A stretch of 64,000 bases of DNA from contig JAUCSE010000052.1 in the NCBI GenBank assembly GCA_030445275.1, forward strand, positions 1 to 64,000, in the 5' to 3' direction. Both the position numbers and the translations under genes were made by a program. The stretch comes from Mucilaginibacter sp. Lineage in GTDB: Bacteria > Bacteroidota > Bacteroidia > Sphingobacteriales > Sphingobacteriaceae. Positions 1 through 8,783 of this stretch are shown piece by piece (position 1 is the first letter of the stretch; every line of letters begins with the position of its first letter). The notes beneath the pieces are model-generated. The model was not told the DNA's origin. It did no database searches and saw only the letters and a program-made list of their open reading frames with translations.

Positions 1-46
1 TCACGAAACCTGCCTTATGCGCCATAGAAAAATAATTAAAATAATA

Positions 47-78
47 TTTGGACTGCAAAGAAACGAATTATATCTTTG
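47..78 (+). promoter_or_regulatory. Promoter of initiator tRNA copy 1, overlapped by an inverted repeat
   Basis: TTTG at 47-50 and TATCTTTG at 71-78 are separated by 20 bp, matching the Bacteroidota -33/-7 pattern. A perfect 14-bp inverted repeat (48-61 and 73-86, 11-bp spacer) overlaps both elements. Transcription would start near 84 and run into the tRNA at 170. Promoter function is inferred from consensus only. Confidence 0.6.
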
Positions 79-169
79 CAGTCCAATTAAAACGGAGTGT
101 AAAATGCATTTTTGATAATTGGAAGCACCTTTCCGAAGTTATGATCGGATCGCAACATACCAAAATTAG

Positions 170-242
<73 letters not shown>

Positions 243-256
243 CCTTTTAAAAAGTC

Positions 257-292
257 AAAAGCCTTTAGCCGAAAGTCTGAAGGCTTTTCTCT
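257..292 (+). terminator. Terminator of tRNA copy 1
   Basis: AAAAGCCTT (257-265) pairs with AAGGCTTTT (280-288), followed by a pyrimidine-rich tract. The same stem type follows every tRNA copy in the window. Confidence 0.75.
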
Positions 293-377
293 TTCTACTA
301 AATTGTGAAGGATTAAACGCAATAAAATAAAAATATCCCTTTTCGCAGTAATGAAGCGGATCGTAAAATAAAAACAG

Positions 378-450
<73 letters not shown>

Positions 451-464
451 CCTGATCAAGTCAG

Positions 465-497
465 AAGCCTTTAGTCGAAAGATTAGAGGCTTTTTTG
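465..497 (+). terminator. Terminator of tRNA copy 2
   Basis: AAGCCT (465-470) pairs with AGGCTT (487-492), followed by a T tract. The stretch from the tRNA through this terminator matches copy 3 except for one base. Confidence 0.7.
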
Positions 498-609
498 TTT
501 TAGATAAACTTTTAGTTGGTGGTTGGTGACAATACCGACCATAAGCTGAATTATTTAAGCCACGGGCTGGTTAGGTACCGATCTTACGCTAATTTCTTTC
601 CAAGATACC

Positions 610-1209
610 TCATTCAGCTTTTTTACTTTCAATACGCTTCCTGATCCGGCTGAGCGAAGGGTTTGTGATACCAAGGTAAGATGAGATATGATAAGCCGGA
701 ATACGCTCAACAATATGCGGATGCTGTTCCAGCAATCTGATATAGCGTTGTTCATGCGAGAAAAAAATGAATTCTTCGGTACGCGTTTGGGCAATATTGA
801 AAAATGATTCAGCCAGCAACCTGCCAAATTTCCCCCAGTTCGGATGGGTTTCATAAAGACTGTTAAGGTCGTTATAGGAAATAAATGAAATTTCCGAATC
901 CTCCATCGCTTCAATAAAATACCAGCAAGGGTTGCGTGATATGAAGCTTCTGAAAGAAACGACAAACTGATTTTCCGAGAAAAAGTAGACGTTTTTATCT
1001 TCTTTTGTATTTGGGTCGTGATAATAGATCCGAAATATGCCTTTGGCTATCAATCCAAGGTCATTGCAAACCATTTGTTGCATATTGAAGAAATCGCCCC
1101 TATTCATTTTCCGGGCTTTCCAAAATGGCTCACTGTCACTAACATCTTTATCGGTCAATGGAGCAAAATTTCTCAGGTGCTGAAAAATGATATCGTTTTT
1201 ATCTGTCAT
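610..1209 (-). CDS. Crp/Fnr family transcriptional regulator
   Basis: The protein has a cyclic-nucleotide-type sensor beta-barrel followed by a C-terminal winged HTH (around the segment ISSYLGITNPSLSRIRKR). It is about 199 aa from the ATG at 1209, the usual length in this phylum. An in-frame ATG at 1290 would add 27 residues with no family match; it lies inside the predicted transcript, so the start is open. There is no FNR-type cysteine cluster (only two Cys), so an iron-sulfur sensor is unlikely and the effector is unknown. The gene is divergent from a DUF308-like gene. The spacer holds two identical palindromes that this protein probably binds. Confidence 0.88.
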   Translation of the reverse strand: MTDKNDIIFQHLRNFAPLTDKDVSDSEPFWKARKMNRGDFFNMQQMVCNDLGLIAKGIFRIYYHDPNTKEDKNVYFFSENQFVVSFRSFISRNPCWYFIEAMEDSEISFISYNDLNSLYETHPNWGKFGRLLAESFFNIAQTRTEEFIFFSHEQRYIRLLEQHPHIVERIPAYHISSYLGITNPSLSRIRKRIESKKAE

Positions 1210-1326
1210 CTGATCATGTTTTAAATTGTCAGTAGATAATAAAGGTCTGACCGCCTCTCTAAACCAATAATTCAAATTTGGCAAATCCATCACAATAAAA
1301 TTAGCTGTACGGCGCTAAATATCTCT

Positions 1327-1334
1327 CAAATATA
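1327..1334 (-). promoter_or_regulatory. -7 element of the Crp/Fnr gene promoter
   Basis: On the minus strand this reads TATATTTG, an exact TAnnTTTG box. No -33 TTG is present at the expected distance. Instead the palindrome 1355-1372 is centred 36.5 bp upstream of the final G, as expected for an activator-dependent (class II) promoter. Confidence 0.55.
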
Positions 1335-1354
1335 ATCTGAATATAACGCAATTA

Positions 1355-1372
1355 TTTTCACTTAAGTGAAAA
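1355..1372. promoter_or_regulatory. Operator palindrome 1 (TTTTCACTTAAGTGAAAA)
   Basis: This is a perfect 18-bp palindrome, repeated exactly at 1421-1438. Half-sites TCAC/GTGA around a TTAA core have the spacing of Crp/Fnr-type sites. It probably serves the leftward promoter of the regulator gene. Binding is inferred, not shown. Confidence 0.7.
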
Positions 1373-1420
1373 CTCACCACCGACGACAGACTGTAATCGC
1401 AGCGTAATATTCTACTCCTA

Positions 1421-1438
1421 TTTTCACTTAAGTGAAAA
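1421..1438. promoter_or_regulatory. Operator palindrome 2 (TTTTCACTTAAGTGAAAA)
   Basis: Exact second copy of the 18-bp palindrome, 66 bp from the first. It is centred 36.5 bp upstream of the last G of GACCTTTG (1459-1466), a near-consensus -7 box for the rightward DUF308-like gene. This mirrors the geometry on the other side. Confidence 0.7.
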
Positions 1439-1494
1439 AGCTGCCAGTCAATTCTGAAGACCTTTGGGCTAATAAACAATAAAATTAAAAAATC

Positions 1495-2085
1495 ATGACA
1501 TCAACTTCTCAATCTAATACAGTAGTGGACGTACAGGCCATTGAAACTGCCAGATCATTACGCAAGCTTTATTTTACACGTACCGCTTTTTCGGTTGTCT
1601 GGGTGATTCTTATCGTCCTTTTCGCAAAAACATCTATGGGGTTTGCCAGCGTTTTACTGATCATTTATCCAGCCTGGGATGTGATTGGCACCTTTCTCGA
1701 TATTCGCGCCAATCACAACAGCCGTTCTAAAACACCGCAATATGTAAATGCTTTAATTAGTAGCATCACTACAATGGCTGTAGCTATCGCTTTACAGAAA
1801 GGCGTTCCTGAAGCACTAATAGTTTTCGGTGCCTGGGCAATTGGGACAGGATTGATCCAGATGATTTTAGGATTACGTCGCAAGAAATTTTTAGACGGCC
1901 AATGGCCTATGATTATCAGTGGTGGCCAGTCAATGATCGGGGGCATTTCTTTTATCTTGCTGGCACACGATCCGACAAAAGGAATTACAAGCTTAGCTGG
2001 TTACGCCGCTTTTGGTGCCTTTTATTACTTGCTTGCTACATTTCGTTTGTCTAATACAATTAATCATGGTGCTGCAACAGTCTAA
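1495..2085 (+). CDS. DUF308/HdeD-like multi-pass membrane protein
   Basis: About 196 aa with a short polar N-terminus (residues 1-28) and five to six hydrophobic segments in paired short repeats, resembling the DUF308 (HdeD-like) family of small inner-membrane proteins. A central loop is polar (near residues 68-82). The family is linked to stress tolerance in some bacteria, but its activity is unknown. The gene is transcribed away from the Crp/Fnr regulator and has its own operator palindrome, so it is the likely target of that regulator. Family assignment rests on fold pattern and is moderately sure. Confidence 0.65.
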   Translation: MTSTSQSNTVVDVQAIETARSLRKLYFTRTAFSVVWVILIVLFAKTSMGFASVLLIIYPAWDVIGTFLDIRANHNSRSKTPQYVNALISSITTMAVAIALQKGVPEALIVFGAWAIGTGLIQMILGLRRKKFLDGQWPMIISGGQSMIGGISFILLAHDPTKGITSLAGYAAFGAFYYLLATFRLSNTINHGAATV

Positions 2086-2097
2086 AATATCTTGGCC

Positions 2098-2141
2098 TAT
2101 AACTGATGGCTTAAGTCTATATAACTGATGGCTTAAGTCTA
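2098..2141. repeat. Tandem 22-bp duplication
   Basis: Two perfect head-to-tail copies of a 22-bp unit that begins TATAACTGATGG and ends TTAAGTCTA (2098-2119 and 2120-2141), directly after the DUF308-like gene. They look like a recent slip duplication. The rest of the gap to 2240 shows nothing recognisable. Confidence 0.9.
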
Positions 2142-2240
2142 AACTACTAGTATTGCCATATTTTACCGAGTTTAATGATACGGTTGTGCAGCACATAGGC
2201 GTAGAACAGCAGGGGTGTACCGCTTGTGGTTATTTTTGAT

Positions 2241-2447
2241 CTATTGTAGGTTATACTTTGCTAACAACGCGGTATGAGCTTTATCATTATCCAGCCGCCT
2301 GAAGGATAGGATGCACAGTATTCCAAAAAATGAAAATAACATACCAAACATTAAGCCATTAAACCATCCTAATGTGCGTTTGGAGCCTGAATAAACACAT
2401 AAACGGAGGTAAAAAAGCCAGATAACAAATGATATTAATTCTTGCAT
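2241..2447 (-). CDS. Small hypothetical membrane protein
   Basis: A 68-aa product with two hydrophobic segments (about residues 4-18 and 28-48) separated by a basic turn (GSKRTLGW), and a charged C-terminus. No family was recognised. An AT-rich leader precedes the ATG, as is normal here. The gene stands alone between a repeat and a tRNA gene. It could be a chance reading frame, but the clear two-helix pattern favours a real gene. Confidence 0.5.
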   Translation of the reverse strand: MQELISFVIWLFYLRLCVYSGSKRTLGWFNGLMFGMLFSFFGILCILSFRRLDNDKAHTALLAKYNLQ

Positions 2448-2549
2448 GTCTGTCTAAAAATAAATAAAAATCTTCTTAGATCCATCCGGAGGTGTTGAGC
2501 CGTTATATATATTGGTTGATTATTTATCTTATAACATCAAAACTTATCA

Positions 2550-2557
2550 TACATTTG
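2550..2557 (+). promoter_or_regulatory. -7 element of initiator tRNA copy 3
   Basis: TACATTTG lies 16 bp before the tRNA. The surrounding 60 bp match the region upstream of copy 4. No good -33 TTG is seen at the usual spacing. Confidence 0.55.
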
Positions 2558-2573
2558 CACCCCATCAAAACAG

Positions 2574-2646
<73 letters not shown>

Positions 2647-2660
2647 CCTGATCAAGTCAG

Positions 2661-2696
2661 AAGCCTTTAATCGAAAGATTAGAGGCTTTTTTGTTT
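2661..2696 (+). terminator. Terminator of tRNA copy 3
   Basis: AAGCCT (2661-2666) pairs with AGGCTT (2683-2688), followed by a T tract. It differs from the copy 2 terminator by one loop base. Confidence 0.7.
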
Positions 2697-2733
2697 GATG
2701 ATCAGAGTCGATACTCAAATAAATTTATTTTTA

Positions 2734-2741
2734 TAAGTTTG
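2734..2741 (+). promoter_or_regulatory. -7 element of the GH2 gene
   Basis: TAAGTTTG matches TAnnTTTG and lies 20 bp before the GH2 start codon. No convincing -33 was found. Confidence 0.4.
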
Positions 2742-2761
2742 GGCCTCCTTCCAATAAACCA

Positions 2762-4582
2762 ATGATCATGAATAAAAGCTGGATTAGCAGAGCTCTATTT
2801 CTACTATTACTTGTCATTAATTGTTCTTGCTTGTTTGCCCAGGTGCCTGCCTTACCTACACCGTGGACAAAAGCAGCCCTGGATGCCGTTGTTCCTTTTC
2901 CCGAATATCCCAGGCCACAATTACAACGCAGCGATTGGATGTGTTTGAATGGTAAATGGGATTATCAGGGAGGGAAAAATGCTGCCAACGCGCTCGATCC
3001 GGAAAAGCCGGTATCTTTTGATCGTAAAGTCGAACAAATATGTGTTCCCTATTGCCCGGAATCAATGTTATCAGGTATTCAGCGTAAGCAGGAGATTAAC
3101 ATGTGGTACCGCCGTAGTTTTGTAATTCCTTCCGGCTGGAAAAGCAAGCAGATAGTTATTCACTTTGAAGCTGTGGCTCATCATGCAACGTTATTTGTGA
3201 ACGGACATAAAACAGGCTCCCACGCCGGTAGCTATGATGCTTTCAGTTTTGACATAACCCCGTATTTAATCAGGGGGAAGAATACGCTGGTTTTGGCGGC
3301 TCATGACCTGAATGACGGCCGTGTGCCATCCGGCAAGAGCGGCCCGCGTGGTGATTATACATTCTGTTCAGGAATATGGCAAACCGTATGGTTGGAGCCG
3401 GTAAACAACACACACATTGAGAATATCCGTTTACTGCCCGACCTGGCCAATAACCGGTTAAAGGTGTTAGTGAACACTAAAGGGGAAGGAAAAGTAAATG
3501 CGGTGGCCCTTGATGGAAGTAGTGTGGTTTCGCAAGCAAAATCAGCAAATGGCACCTACTTTTATCTGCCCATTAAAACGCCAAAGCTCTGGTCGCCGGA
3601 TGATCCTTTCTTATATGACCTTGCCATCAGCCTGGAAGATGCTCATGGGAATGTTACCGATAAAGTAAAAAGTTATTTCGGCATGCGCGATATTAAGTTA
3701 GGCAAGGTTAATGGCGTTACCCGGCCTTTGATCAATGGTAAGTTCATGATGCAGCTTGGGCTGCTTGACCAGGGTTACTGGCCAGACGGTGTGCTGACCG
3801 CTCCTGCAGAAGAGGCGCTCAAGTTTGATATTCAATTCACCAAAAACGCCGGATACAACCTGATCAGAAAACATATGAAAACCGAGCCACAGCGGTTTTA
3901 CTATTGGGCCGACAAATTGGGGTTATTAGTTTGGCAGGATATGCCGGCCATATGGTATCAAAATGAAGATACCACCAAAACAAGAACCGAATTTAGGAAG
4001 GAACTAAAAGCGCTTATTGATCAACATTATAACTCTCCATCCATCATCACCTGGGTACCTTTTAATGAAAACTGGGGAGCATTTGATGTTAAAAATATCA
4101 CCAATTGGGTTAAGCAGTACGATCCATCAAGATTGGTTAACGGTAATTCTGGTTTTAATAATAACCCAACTTATCAGAAAGCCTATGGTGACCCGGGAAA
4201 TGGAGACTATGTAGACACTCATATTTACGTAGGCCCGTATGGGGCCTCGGTACCAGACGAACACCGGGCAGCATCATTAGGTGAATTTGGTGGAGTCGGT
4301 TTATTTGTGCGTGATCATATGTGGCCCGTAGCTAATAACGCCTATGATTATGAACCAACCAAAATGAGGTTAACAGACAGGTATGTGTTTTTGCTGGATG
4401 AAGTTGAGCAACTGATGAAATACAAAGGCTTGAGCGTAGCCATTTATACCCAAACAACCGATGTAGAACATGAGGTTAATGGAATACTTACTTATGACAG
4501 GGCCATTGAAAAAATGGAAGTAGACAGGATTAAAGCAGTTAATGAAGCCGTTATTAAAGAAAGCTATAAATTGACGCCTTAG
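2762..4582 (+). CDS. Secreted glycoside hydrolase family 2 protein
   Basis: A 606-aa product with a signal peptide (residues 1-26, cleavage near LFAQ), an N-terminal sugar-binding jelly roll (about 50-215), an Ig-like domain (about 216-310) and a TIM barrel. FNEN (434-437) places the acid/base Glu at 436, and LGEFGG places the nucleophile at Glu508, so both GH2 catalytic residues are present. GH2 enzymes act as beta-galactosidases, glucuronidases or mannosidases; the substrate cannot be read from sequence. At 606 aa it is shorter than LacZ and lacks extra C-terminal domains. It is monocistronic, with no SusC/D pair nearby. A second ATG at 2768 is also possible. Confidence 0.92.
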   Translation: MIMNKSWISRALFLLLLVINCSCLFAQVPALPTPWTKAALDAVVPFPEYPRPQLQRSDWMCLNGKWDYQGGKNAANALDPEKPVSFDRKVEQICVPYCPESMLSGIQRKQEINMWYRRSFVIPSGWKSKQIVIHFEAVAHHATLFVNGHKTGSHAGSYDAFSFDITPYLIRGKNTLVLAAHDLNDGRVPSGKSGPRGDYTFCSGIWQTVWLEPVNNTHIENIRLLPDLANNRLKVLVNTKGEGKVNAVALDGSSVVSQAKSANGTYFYLPIKTPKLWSPDDPFLYDLAISLEDAHGNVTDKVKSYFGMRDIKLGKVNGVTRPLINGKFMMQLGLLDQGYWPDGVLTAPAEEALKFDIQFTKNAGYNLIRKHMKTEPQRFYYWADKLGLLVWQDMPAIWYQNEDTTKTRTEFRKELKALIDQHYNSPSIITWVPFNENWGAFDVKNITNWVKQYDPSRLVNGNSGFNNNPTYQKAYGDPGNGDYVDTHIYVGPYGASVPDEHRAASLGEFGGVGLFVRDHMWPVANNAYDYEPTKMRLTDRYVFLLDEVEQLMKYKGLSVAIYTQTTDVEHEVNGILTYDRAIEKMEVDRIKAVNEAVIKESYKLTP

Positions 4583-4692
4583 ATAATGGTATGTGATGAA
4601 AGATACCACTTTGCGCTCATCTGTGACGAGTGTGAGATATAGGAATAGCATTTACAATGGTATGCATGCCATATATAAGCAGTAGAAACAAT

Positions 4693-4745
4693 AAAGCCTC
4701 TCAGAAAAATCTGAGTGGATTGGTATGTCTGAGAGGCTTTCCGTT
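4693..4745. terminator. Bidirectional terminator between convergent genes
   Basis: A 13-bp perfect stem (AAAGCCTCTCAGA at 4693-4705, TCTGAGAGGCTTT at 4728-4740) with T-rich flanks lies between the GH2 gene and the MpaB-like gene, which converge here. Confidence 0.75.
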
Positions 4746-4798
4746 TTGTTAATATTGGTACGGTGATAACACTAACCGAAGGCTAAATGCGTAATTGA

Positions 4799-5971
4799 TC
4801 AATGCCGGATACCATCTGCTCTTAAATATTCTTCTGAGATTTTACGCTGAAGGACATCCCCCACATAAACCGCCCGCTGATAGTTTTTAGCGCTCATATC
4901 CGTTATTTTTTGCCAAAGCAGGTTACGCAATCTCCTGAACCAGGGAAAAAGATAGTACATCCTGACTTTCGAAATCCCCAGGCGGTTACAGGTTTGTTCA
5001 TCAATAAGAAACCTCACATAACAGGTGTGCAGATACTTCAGGAGGTTTTTTTGGTATGCTTTCTTGAAGATGTTGGAGGCTGTTGCTTCATTTTCCAATG
5101 CCTGCGCCAGCAGTATGGAGTCTTGGTCTGCAGAAACTTGACCCACTGTCCATAAATAAAACAATTCAGTGGCCTGCTTTTTATCATTTGGTAAATAGTC
5201 ATGAGGGATGCCCAACAAATGCCCAACAAATTTCCAGAGATGAAAGATGCCCAGTTCTTCTTTTTCTGAGATCCCCATCCCCAACAGGTACAGGCCATGC
5301 AGATAAAACAGGCTAAAACCAATATTGGTGGCTATCATATCCCAGTAATTAATTGGCTCTCCCCATTTTTCTTTGTCCCAATTTGCATATCGCTCGTGGA
5401 TCATCAATCTTGAAAAAGAATGCATCATCCTGGTGCGGGCAATGTACTGATAACCTGGTGCATTAATTTCTAATGCTTTACGACGGGTAACGTGTACCCA
5501 GAAATCAAGCGTGTCGGTAATCCTTTTCGCAGGCCCTTTCTTTAGTGCGCCTGTAAAAATGAGGGCTTTATTCAGATAGGCATAATCATAGCCACTCATC
5601 AGGCTGTAATCCCGTAAAGAAATCAATGCATTTGTTCCGCTGCGCATACATAAATCACAACCAGCTTTAATCAATTCCTCATCAAGCCATGCGGGCCTTT
5701 GCTGCATAGTCAGAAACAGCTGCTTTACGCTAGCCGGCAAGTCGGCATCTTCATGAATTTTAGTAGCAGATAATTGAGCGATCAAAGCGTAAGCTTCCCC
5801 AAAGTCCCTATCCTTAAAGATCTCCTTAACTGCATTATCACCTAAAATATCATACTCATTTCGTCGCTGGTCCATTGGCTCAAAAGGATGCGGCCCCAAC
5901 TCCGAACCAGACCATTGGAGCAGCTTACTTCCACTCCCTTGCTCCCAAAATCTTTTAATATTTAAATCCAT
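4799..5971 (-). CDS. Oxygenase MpaB/DUF2236 family protein
   Basis: A 390-aa, largely helical protein with no signal peptide. The segment RTRMMHSFSRLMIHERY is the conserved Arg/His region of the DUF2236 family, which includes MpaB and latex-clearing rubber oxygenase (Lcp), where histidines bind haem. The HDYLP segment further on also fits the family. By family it may be a haem-dependent oxygenase; the substrate is unknown. It converges on the GH2 gene across a strong terminator and stands alone. Confidence 0.78.
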   Translation of the reverse strand: MDLNIKRFWEQGSGSKLLQWSGSELGPHPFEPMDQRRNEYDILGDNAVKEIFKDRDFGEAYALIAQLSATKIHEDADLPASVKQLFLTMQQRPAWLDEELIKAGCDLCMRSGTNALISLRDYSLMSGYDYAYLNKALIFTGALKKGPAKRITDTLDFWVHVTRRKALEINAPGYQYIARTRMMHSFSRLMIHERYANWDKEKWGEPINYWDMIATNIGFSLFYLHGLYLLGMGISEKEELGIFHLWKFVGHLLGIPHDYLPNDKKQATELFYLWTVGQVSADQDSILLAQALENEATASNIFKKAYQKNLLKYLHTCYVRFLIDEQTCNRLGISKVRMYYLFPWFRRLRNLLWQKITDMSAKNYQRAVYVGDVLQRKISEEYLRADGIRH

Positions 5972-6103
5972 AATGTAATATAGCGCTAAATGAGATATTC
6001 CGGAGTAATTGACTATTTCGTGCGTTTGATCAATAATTTGTCCAGTATCACTTTTGGGGTAACGTTTTGTAGGTCGCGGGTGCTGTAATGGTCACACAAC
6101 CCA

Positions 6104-6823
6104 TTGACTCAAAATATACATATATTTACCTTTATGGATTTGCATTTTAATTTGTGGACAGGTTACCTGGCTCTTGGCGTTTTCTTTTGGCAATGGCTGC
6201 TGGCGCCGGCTCTGATTTCGCTGGCGATGATTATTTTTGGCAAACGCCGGGCACGTGTGGTTGGAGTAGTCGCGTTTGTTTTTTTTGCTATCCCACTGGT
6301 TGCTGCGCTGAAGTTTTTTATAGAGGATAAAATGGAGCAGCAACAACAGGAGGCAAAAGCGGAGCGGAATCACCACCTGTTAATAAGCCAGGATACTCTT
6401 ATGGCCGGTATTAACATTCCGTCCGGCAGCCAGGTGCGTATTCGTTCTTATGTAAACTTAGCCTCCCGGAAGTTATTTTCGTTAGAAGATATTGAGAGCA
6501 TTGCCCTATCAAAACCCACTTATATCCTTGGGGTCAGGTTTACCGGAACGTTTGCATGTATTGCAAAAAACACGTGGGTAGGGGTACTCAGCGAACCTCA
6601 GGAAATAAAGGGCTGGCCCTGTATCGGCCGTGTTCACATTTATAGCGATAGTACATTATGTGCCGGAATACTGTCACGCCCACATAGCACCCTGCATGAA
6701 AAACTTCCGGCGGGCACAAAAGTTATGTTGGACAGCTTAAATTGGACATTTGAGTTTCCTAATAATGGAAAACACATCAACACAAAACCTGAAATAGAGA
6801 CTAAATATAAGCTTAGCAGATAG
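6104..6823 (+). CDS. Hypothetical two-helix membrane protein
   Basis: Up to 239 aa; ATG 6134 (MDLHFNLW) is an equally good start and would give 229 aa. Two hydrophobic segments (about residues 18-42 and 50-70) are followed by a Gln/Glu-rich linker and a soluble domain of about 150 residues rich in beta strand. No family was recognised. A slipped reading of the N-terminus is unlikely because the helices are well formed. The gene stands alone between the MpaB-like gene and the SDR/AraC pair, so context gives no function. Confidence 0.7.
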   Translation: MTQNIHIFTFMDLHFNLWTGYLALGVFFWQWLLAPALISLAMIIFGKRRARVVGVVAFVFFAIPLVAALKFFIEDKMEQQQQEAKAERNHHLLISQDTLMAGINIPSGSQVRIRSYVNLASRKLFSLEDIESIALSKPTYILGVRFTGTFACIAKNTWVGVLSEPQEIKGWPCIGRVHIYSDSTLCAGILSRPHSTLHEKLPAGTKVMLDSLNWTFEFPNNGKHINTKPEIETKYKLSR

Positions 6824-6930
6824 GCCCAGGCTGTATAATTTACTGGGCTTTACAACAAAACAAACCTGGACCTTACAACAAAATTAGTTCTTAGTTTTGT
6901 ACAGACCTTTGTATCATAAATTTTAAGACA

Positions 6931-7980
6931 ATGACAGATACAAATATAGACAATAGGGTTCTGGTAACTGGCGGATCAGGTTTTGTGGCCGGGCACTGCA
7001 TTCTGCAACTTCTTCAAAGCGGCTACACCGTAAGAACTACCGTCCGTTCGCTCAACAAAAAAGACAAGGTTCTTGAAATGATGAAAAACGGCGGCATCAA
7101 TTCATTTGAAAAGATTGAATTTATGGAGGCCGACCTGACCGATGACAAAAACTGGGCAGACGCGGTAAAGGGTTGTACCTATGTATTGCATGTAGCTTCG
7201 CCGATATTTTTAAGGCTCCCTAAGCACGAGGACGAAATGGTACGCCCGGCTGTGGATGGGACGCTCAGGGTTTTAAGGGCTGCCAGGGACGCGGGAGTAA
7301 AACGGGTGGTTATCACCTCTTCCTTCGCCGCCGTTGGGTACAGCCATACCGATCCCAACACACTTATTACAGAAAAGGAATGGACTAATCCCAACGACAA
7401 ATCGCTTTCTGCCTATCTGAAATCAAAAACACTTGCCGAGAAAGCAGCCTGGGATTTTATTGACAAAGAAGGGGGCGCTCTGGAGCTAACAGTAATCAAT
7501 CCGATGGCTATTTTTGGTCCATCTCTTGGCCCGGAGCTCTCAAGCGGGTTCGAATTATTGAAAAACTTGCTTGACGGCTCCATGAAGGCAATGCCCAAAA
7601 TTGATCTTGGTATTGTTGATGTGCGCGACCTGGCAGATTTACATCTGCGTGCCATGACTGATCTGAAGGCTAAAGGCGAACGCTTCCTCGCCCTATCCGG
7701 GGGCACGATGTCACTACACCAGATCGCCTTATTGTTTAGGGAAAAATTGGGCGACAGGGCTAAAAATGTTTCCGTCAAAGTACTTCCCGATTTGGTGGTT
7801 CGTATAGCGGCGCTCTTCAATTCAAAAGCAAAAGCTATCGTGCCTCAACTAGGAAGAGTTAGAAATGCAAGCAATGAAAAGGCAAAAACGTTGCTCAACT
7901 GGTCGCCCCGCAGCAATGAGGAGGCAGCGCTGGCAACGGCCGAAAGTTTATTCAGATTTGATAACATTAAACTCATATGA
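6931..7980 (+). CDS. NAD(P)-dependent extended SDR (dihydroflavonol-reductase-like)
   Basis: A 349-aa Rossmann protein. GGSGFVAG (14-21) is the dinucleotide-binding GxxGxxG, and YLKSK is the catalytic YxxxK. The conserved Ser is in the TSSFAA segment. Architecture and length match the dihydroflavonol 4-reductase/cinnamyl reductase/epimerase group, which reduces carbonyls of small molecules; the bacterial substrate is unknown. The stop overlaps the start of the AraC gene by 4 bp (ATGA), so the two are translationally coupled. TAGTTTTG at 6892-6899 may be the -7 box. Confidence 0.88.
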   Translation: MTDTNIDNRVLVTGGSGFVAGHCILQLLQSGYTVRTTVRSLNKKDKVLEMMKNGGINSFEKIEFMEADLTDDKNWADAVKGCTYVLHVASPIFLRLPKHEDEMVRPAVDGTLRVLRAARDAGVKRVVITSSFAAVGYSHTDPNTLITEKEWTNPNDKSLSAYLKSKTLAEKAAWDFIDKEGGALELTVINPMAIFGPSLGPELSSGFELLKNLLDGSMKAMPKIDLGIVDVRDLADLHLRAMTDLKAKGERFLALSGGTMSLHQIALLFREKLGDRAKNVSVKVLPDLVVRIAALFNSKAKAIVPQLGRVRNASNEKAKTLLNWSPRSNEEAALATAESLFRFDNIKLI

Positions 7981-8783
7981 GATTAGTAAACGCCATAACA
8001 TCGTGTTACATAGGTCCTGAAATATCACCGGAGCAATTTATATCCGAGCATTTTTTCCTGTACCTCATCCGCGGTTCCATAGTGGGTTATGGCGGTCACC
8101 GGAAATATCACCTGAAAGCGGATGAATATTGTATCGCTCGAAAAAATCACCTGGCCAGGTACAGTAAGCAAAAGGACGACAACCAGTTTAGCAAAGTGGT
8201 GGTTATATTTGACGAAGCATTTTTAAAAGCATTCCAGCAGAAGCATAAGCTAAGCGCGAGTAGCAGGCAGTCCCTTGCTGATGCATTCATATTATTGCGT
8301 AAAAACAACCTGATACCCAACTATATCCGTTCGCTTGAACCCTATTATAACGGCGAAGGCAAGATAGACGATACCTTTTCGCAGCTCAAACGCGAAGAGT
8401 TGCTGCTGATACTGTTGCAAACTGATCCTCAATTGGCCAGCGTACTTTTTGATTTTGGCATACCCCAAAAAATAGACCTCGAGGCCTTCATGAACAATAA
8501 TTACAAATTCAATGTCAGCATTGGGCGCTTTGCCTGGCTTACCGGTCGTAGTTTATCGGCCTTCAAGCGCGATTTTCGGCAAATATTTAATGATACACCC
8601 AGCCATTGGCTCATACAAAAACGGTTACGGGAGGGTTATTTTCTGATCAACAAAAAAGGCCAGAAACCTAATGATATTTATCTGGATCTGGGTTTTGAGG
8701 ACCTGTCGCATTTTTCGTTCGCTTTTAAAAAGGAATTTGGAGTTACCCCAACCAGTTTGCTAGTGAATGAGGGGTTGTTATAG
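7977..8783 (+). CDS. AraC family transcriptional regulator
   Basis: A 268-aa protein with an N-terminal cupin-like region (about 20-160) and a C-terminal double HTH (about 170-262). The segment DLGFEDLSHFSFAFKKEFG is the signature of the second AraC helix-turn-helix. It starts inside the last codons of the upstream SDR gene (ATGA), so it is probably made with that enzyme and may control it. Confidence 0.9.
   Translation: MRLVNAITSCYIGPEISPEQFISEHFFLYLIRGSIVGYGGHRKYHLKADEYCIARKNHLARYSKQKDDNQFSKVVVIFDEAFLKAFQQKHKLSASSRQSLADAFILLRKNNLIPNYIRSLEPYYNGEGKIDDTFSQLKREELLLILLQTDPQLASVLFDFGIPQKIDLEAFMNNNYKFNVSIGRFAWLTGRSLSAFKRDFRQIFNDTPSHWLIQKRLREGYFLINKKGQKPNDIYLDLGFEDLSHFSFAFKKEFGVTPTSLLVNEGLL

Noticed and set aside
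555..965. 136-codon minus-strand frame overlapping the Crp/Fnr gene
   Set aside because: It is out of frame with a clear Crp/Fnr protein and has no domain-like composition.
2142..2240. Short hydrophobic reading (GTPLLFYAYVLHNR) on the minus strand, considered as a remnant of a membrane-protein gene
   Set aside because: Too short, no start, and overlaps the tail of the next small gene in another frame; no homologue could be named.
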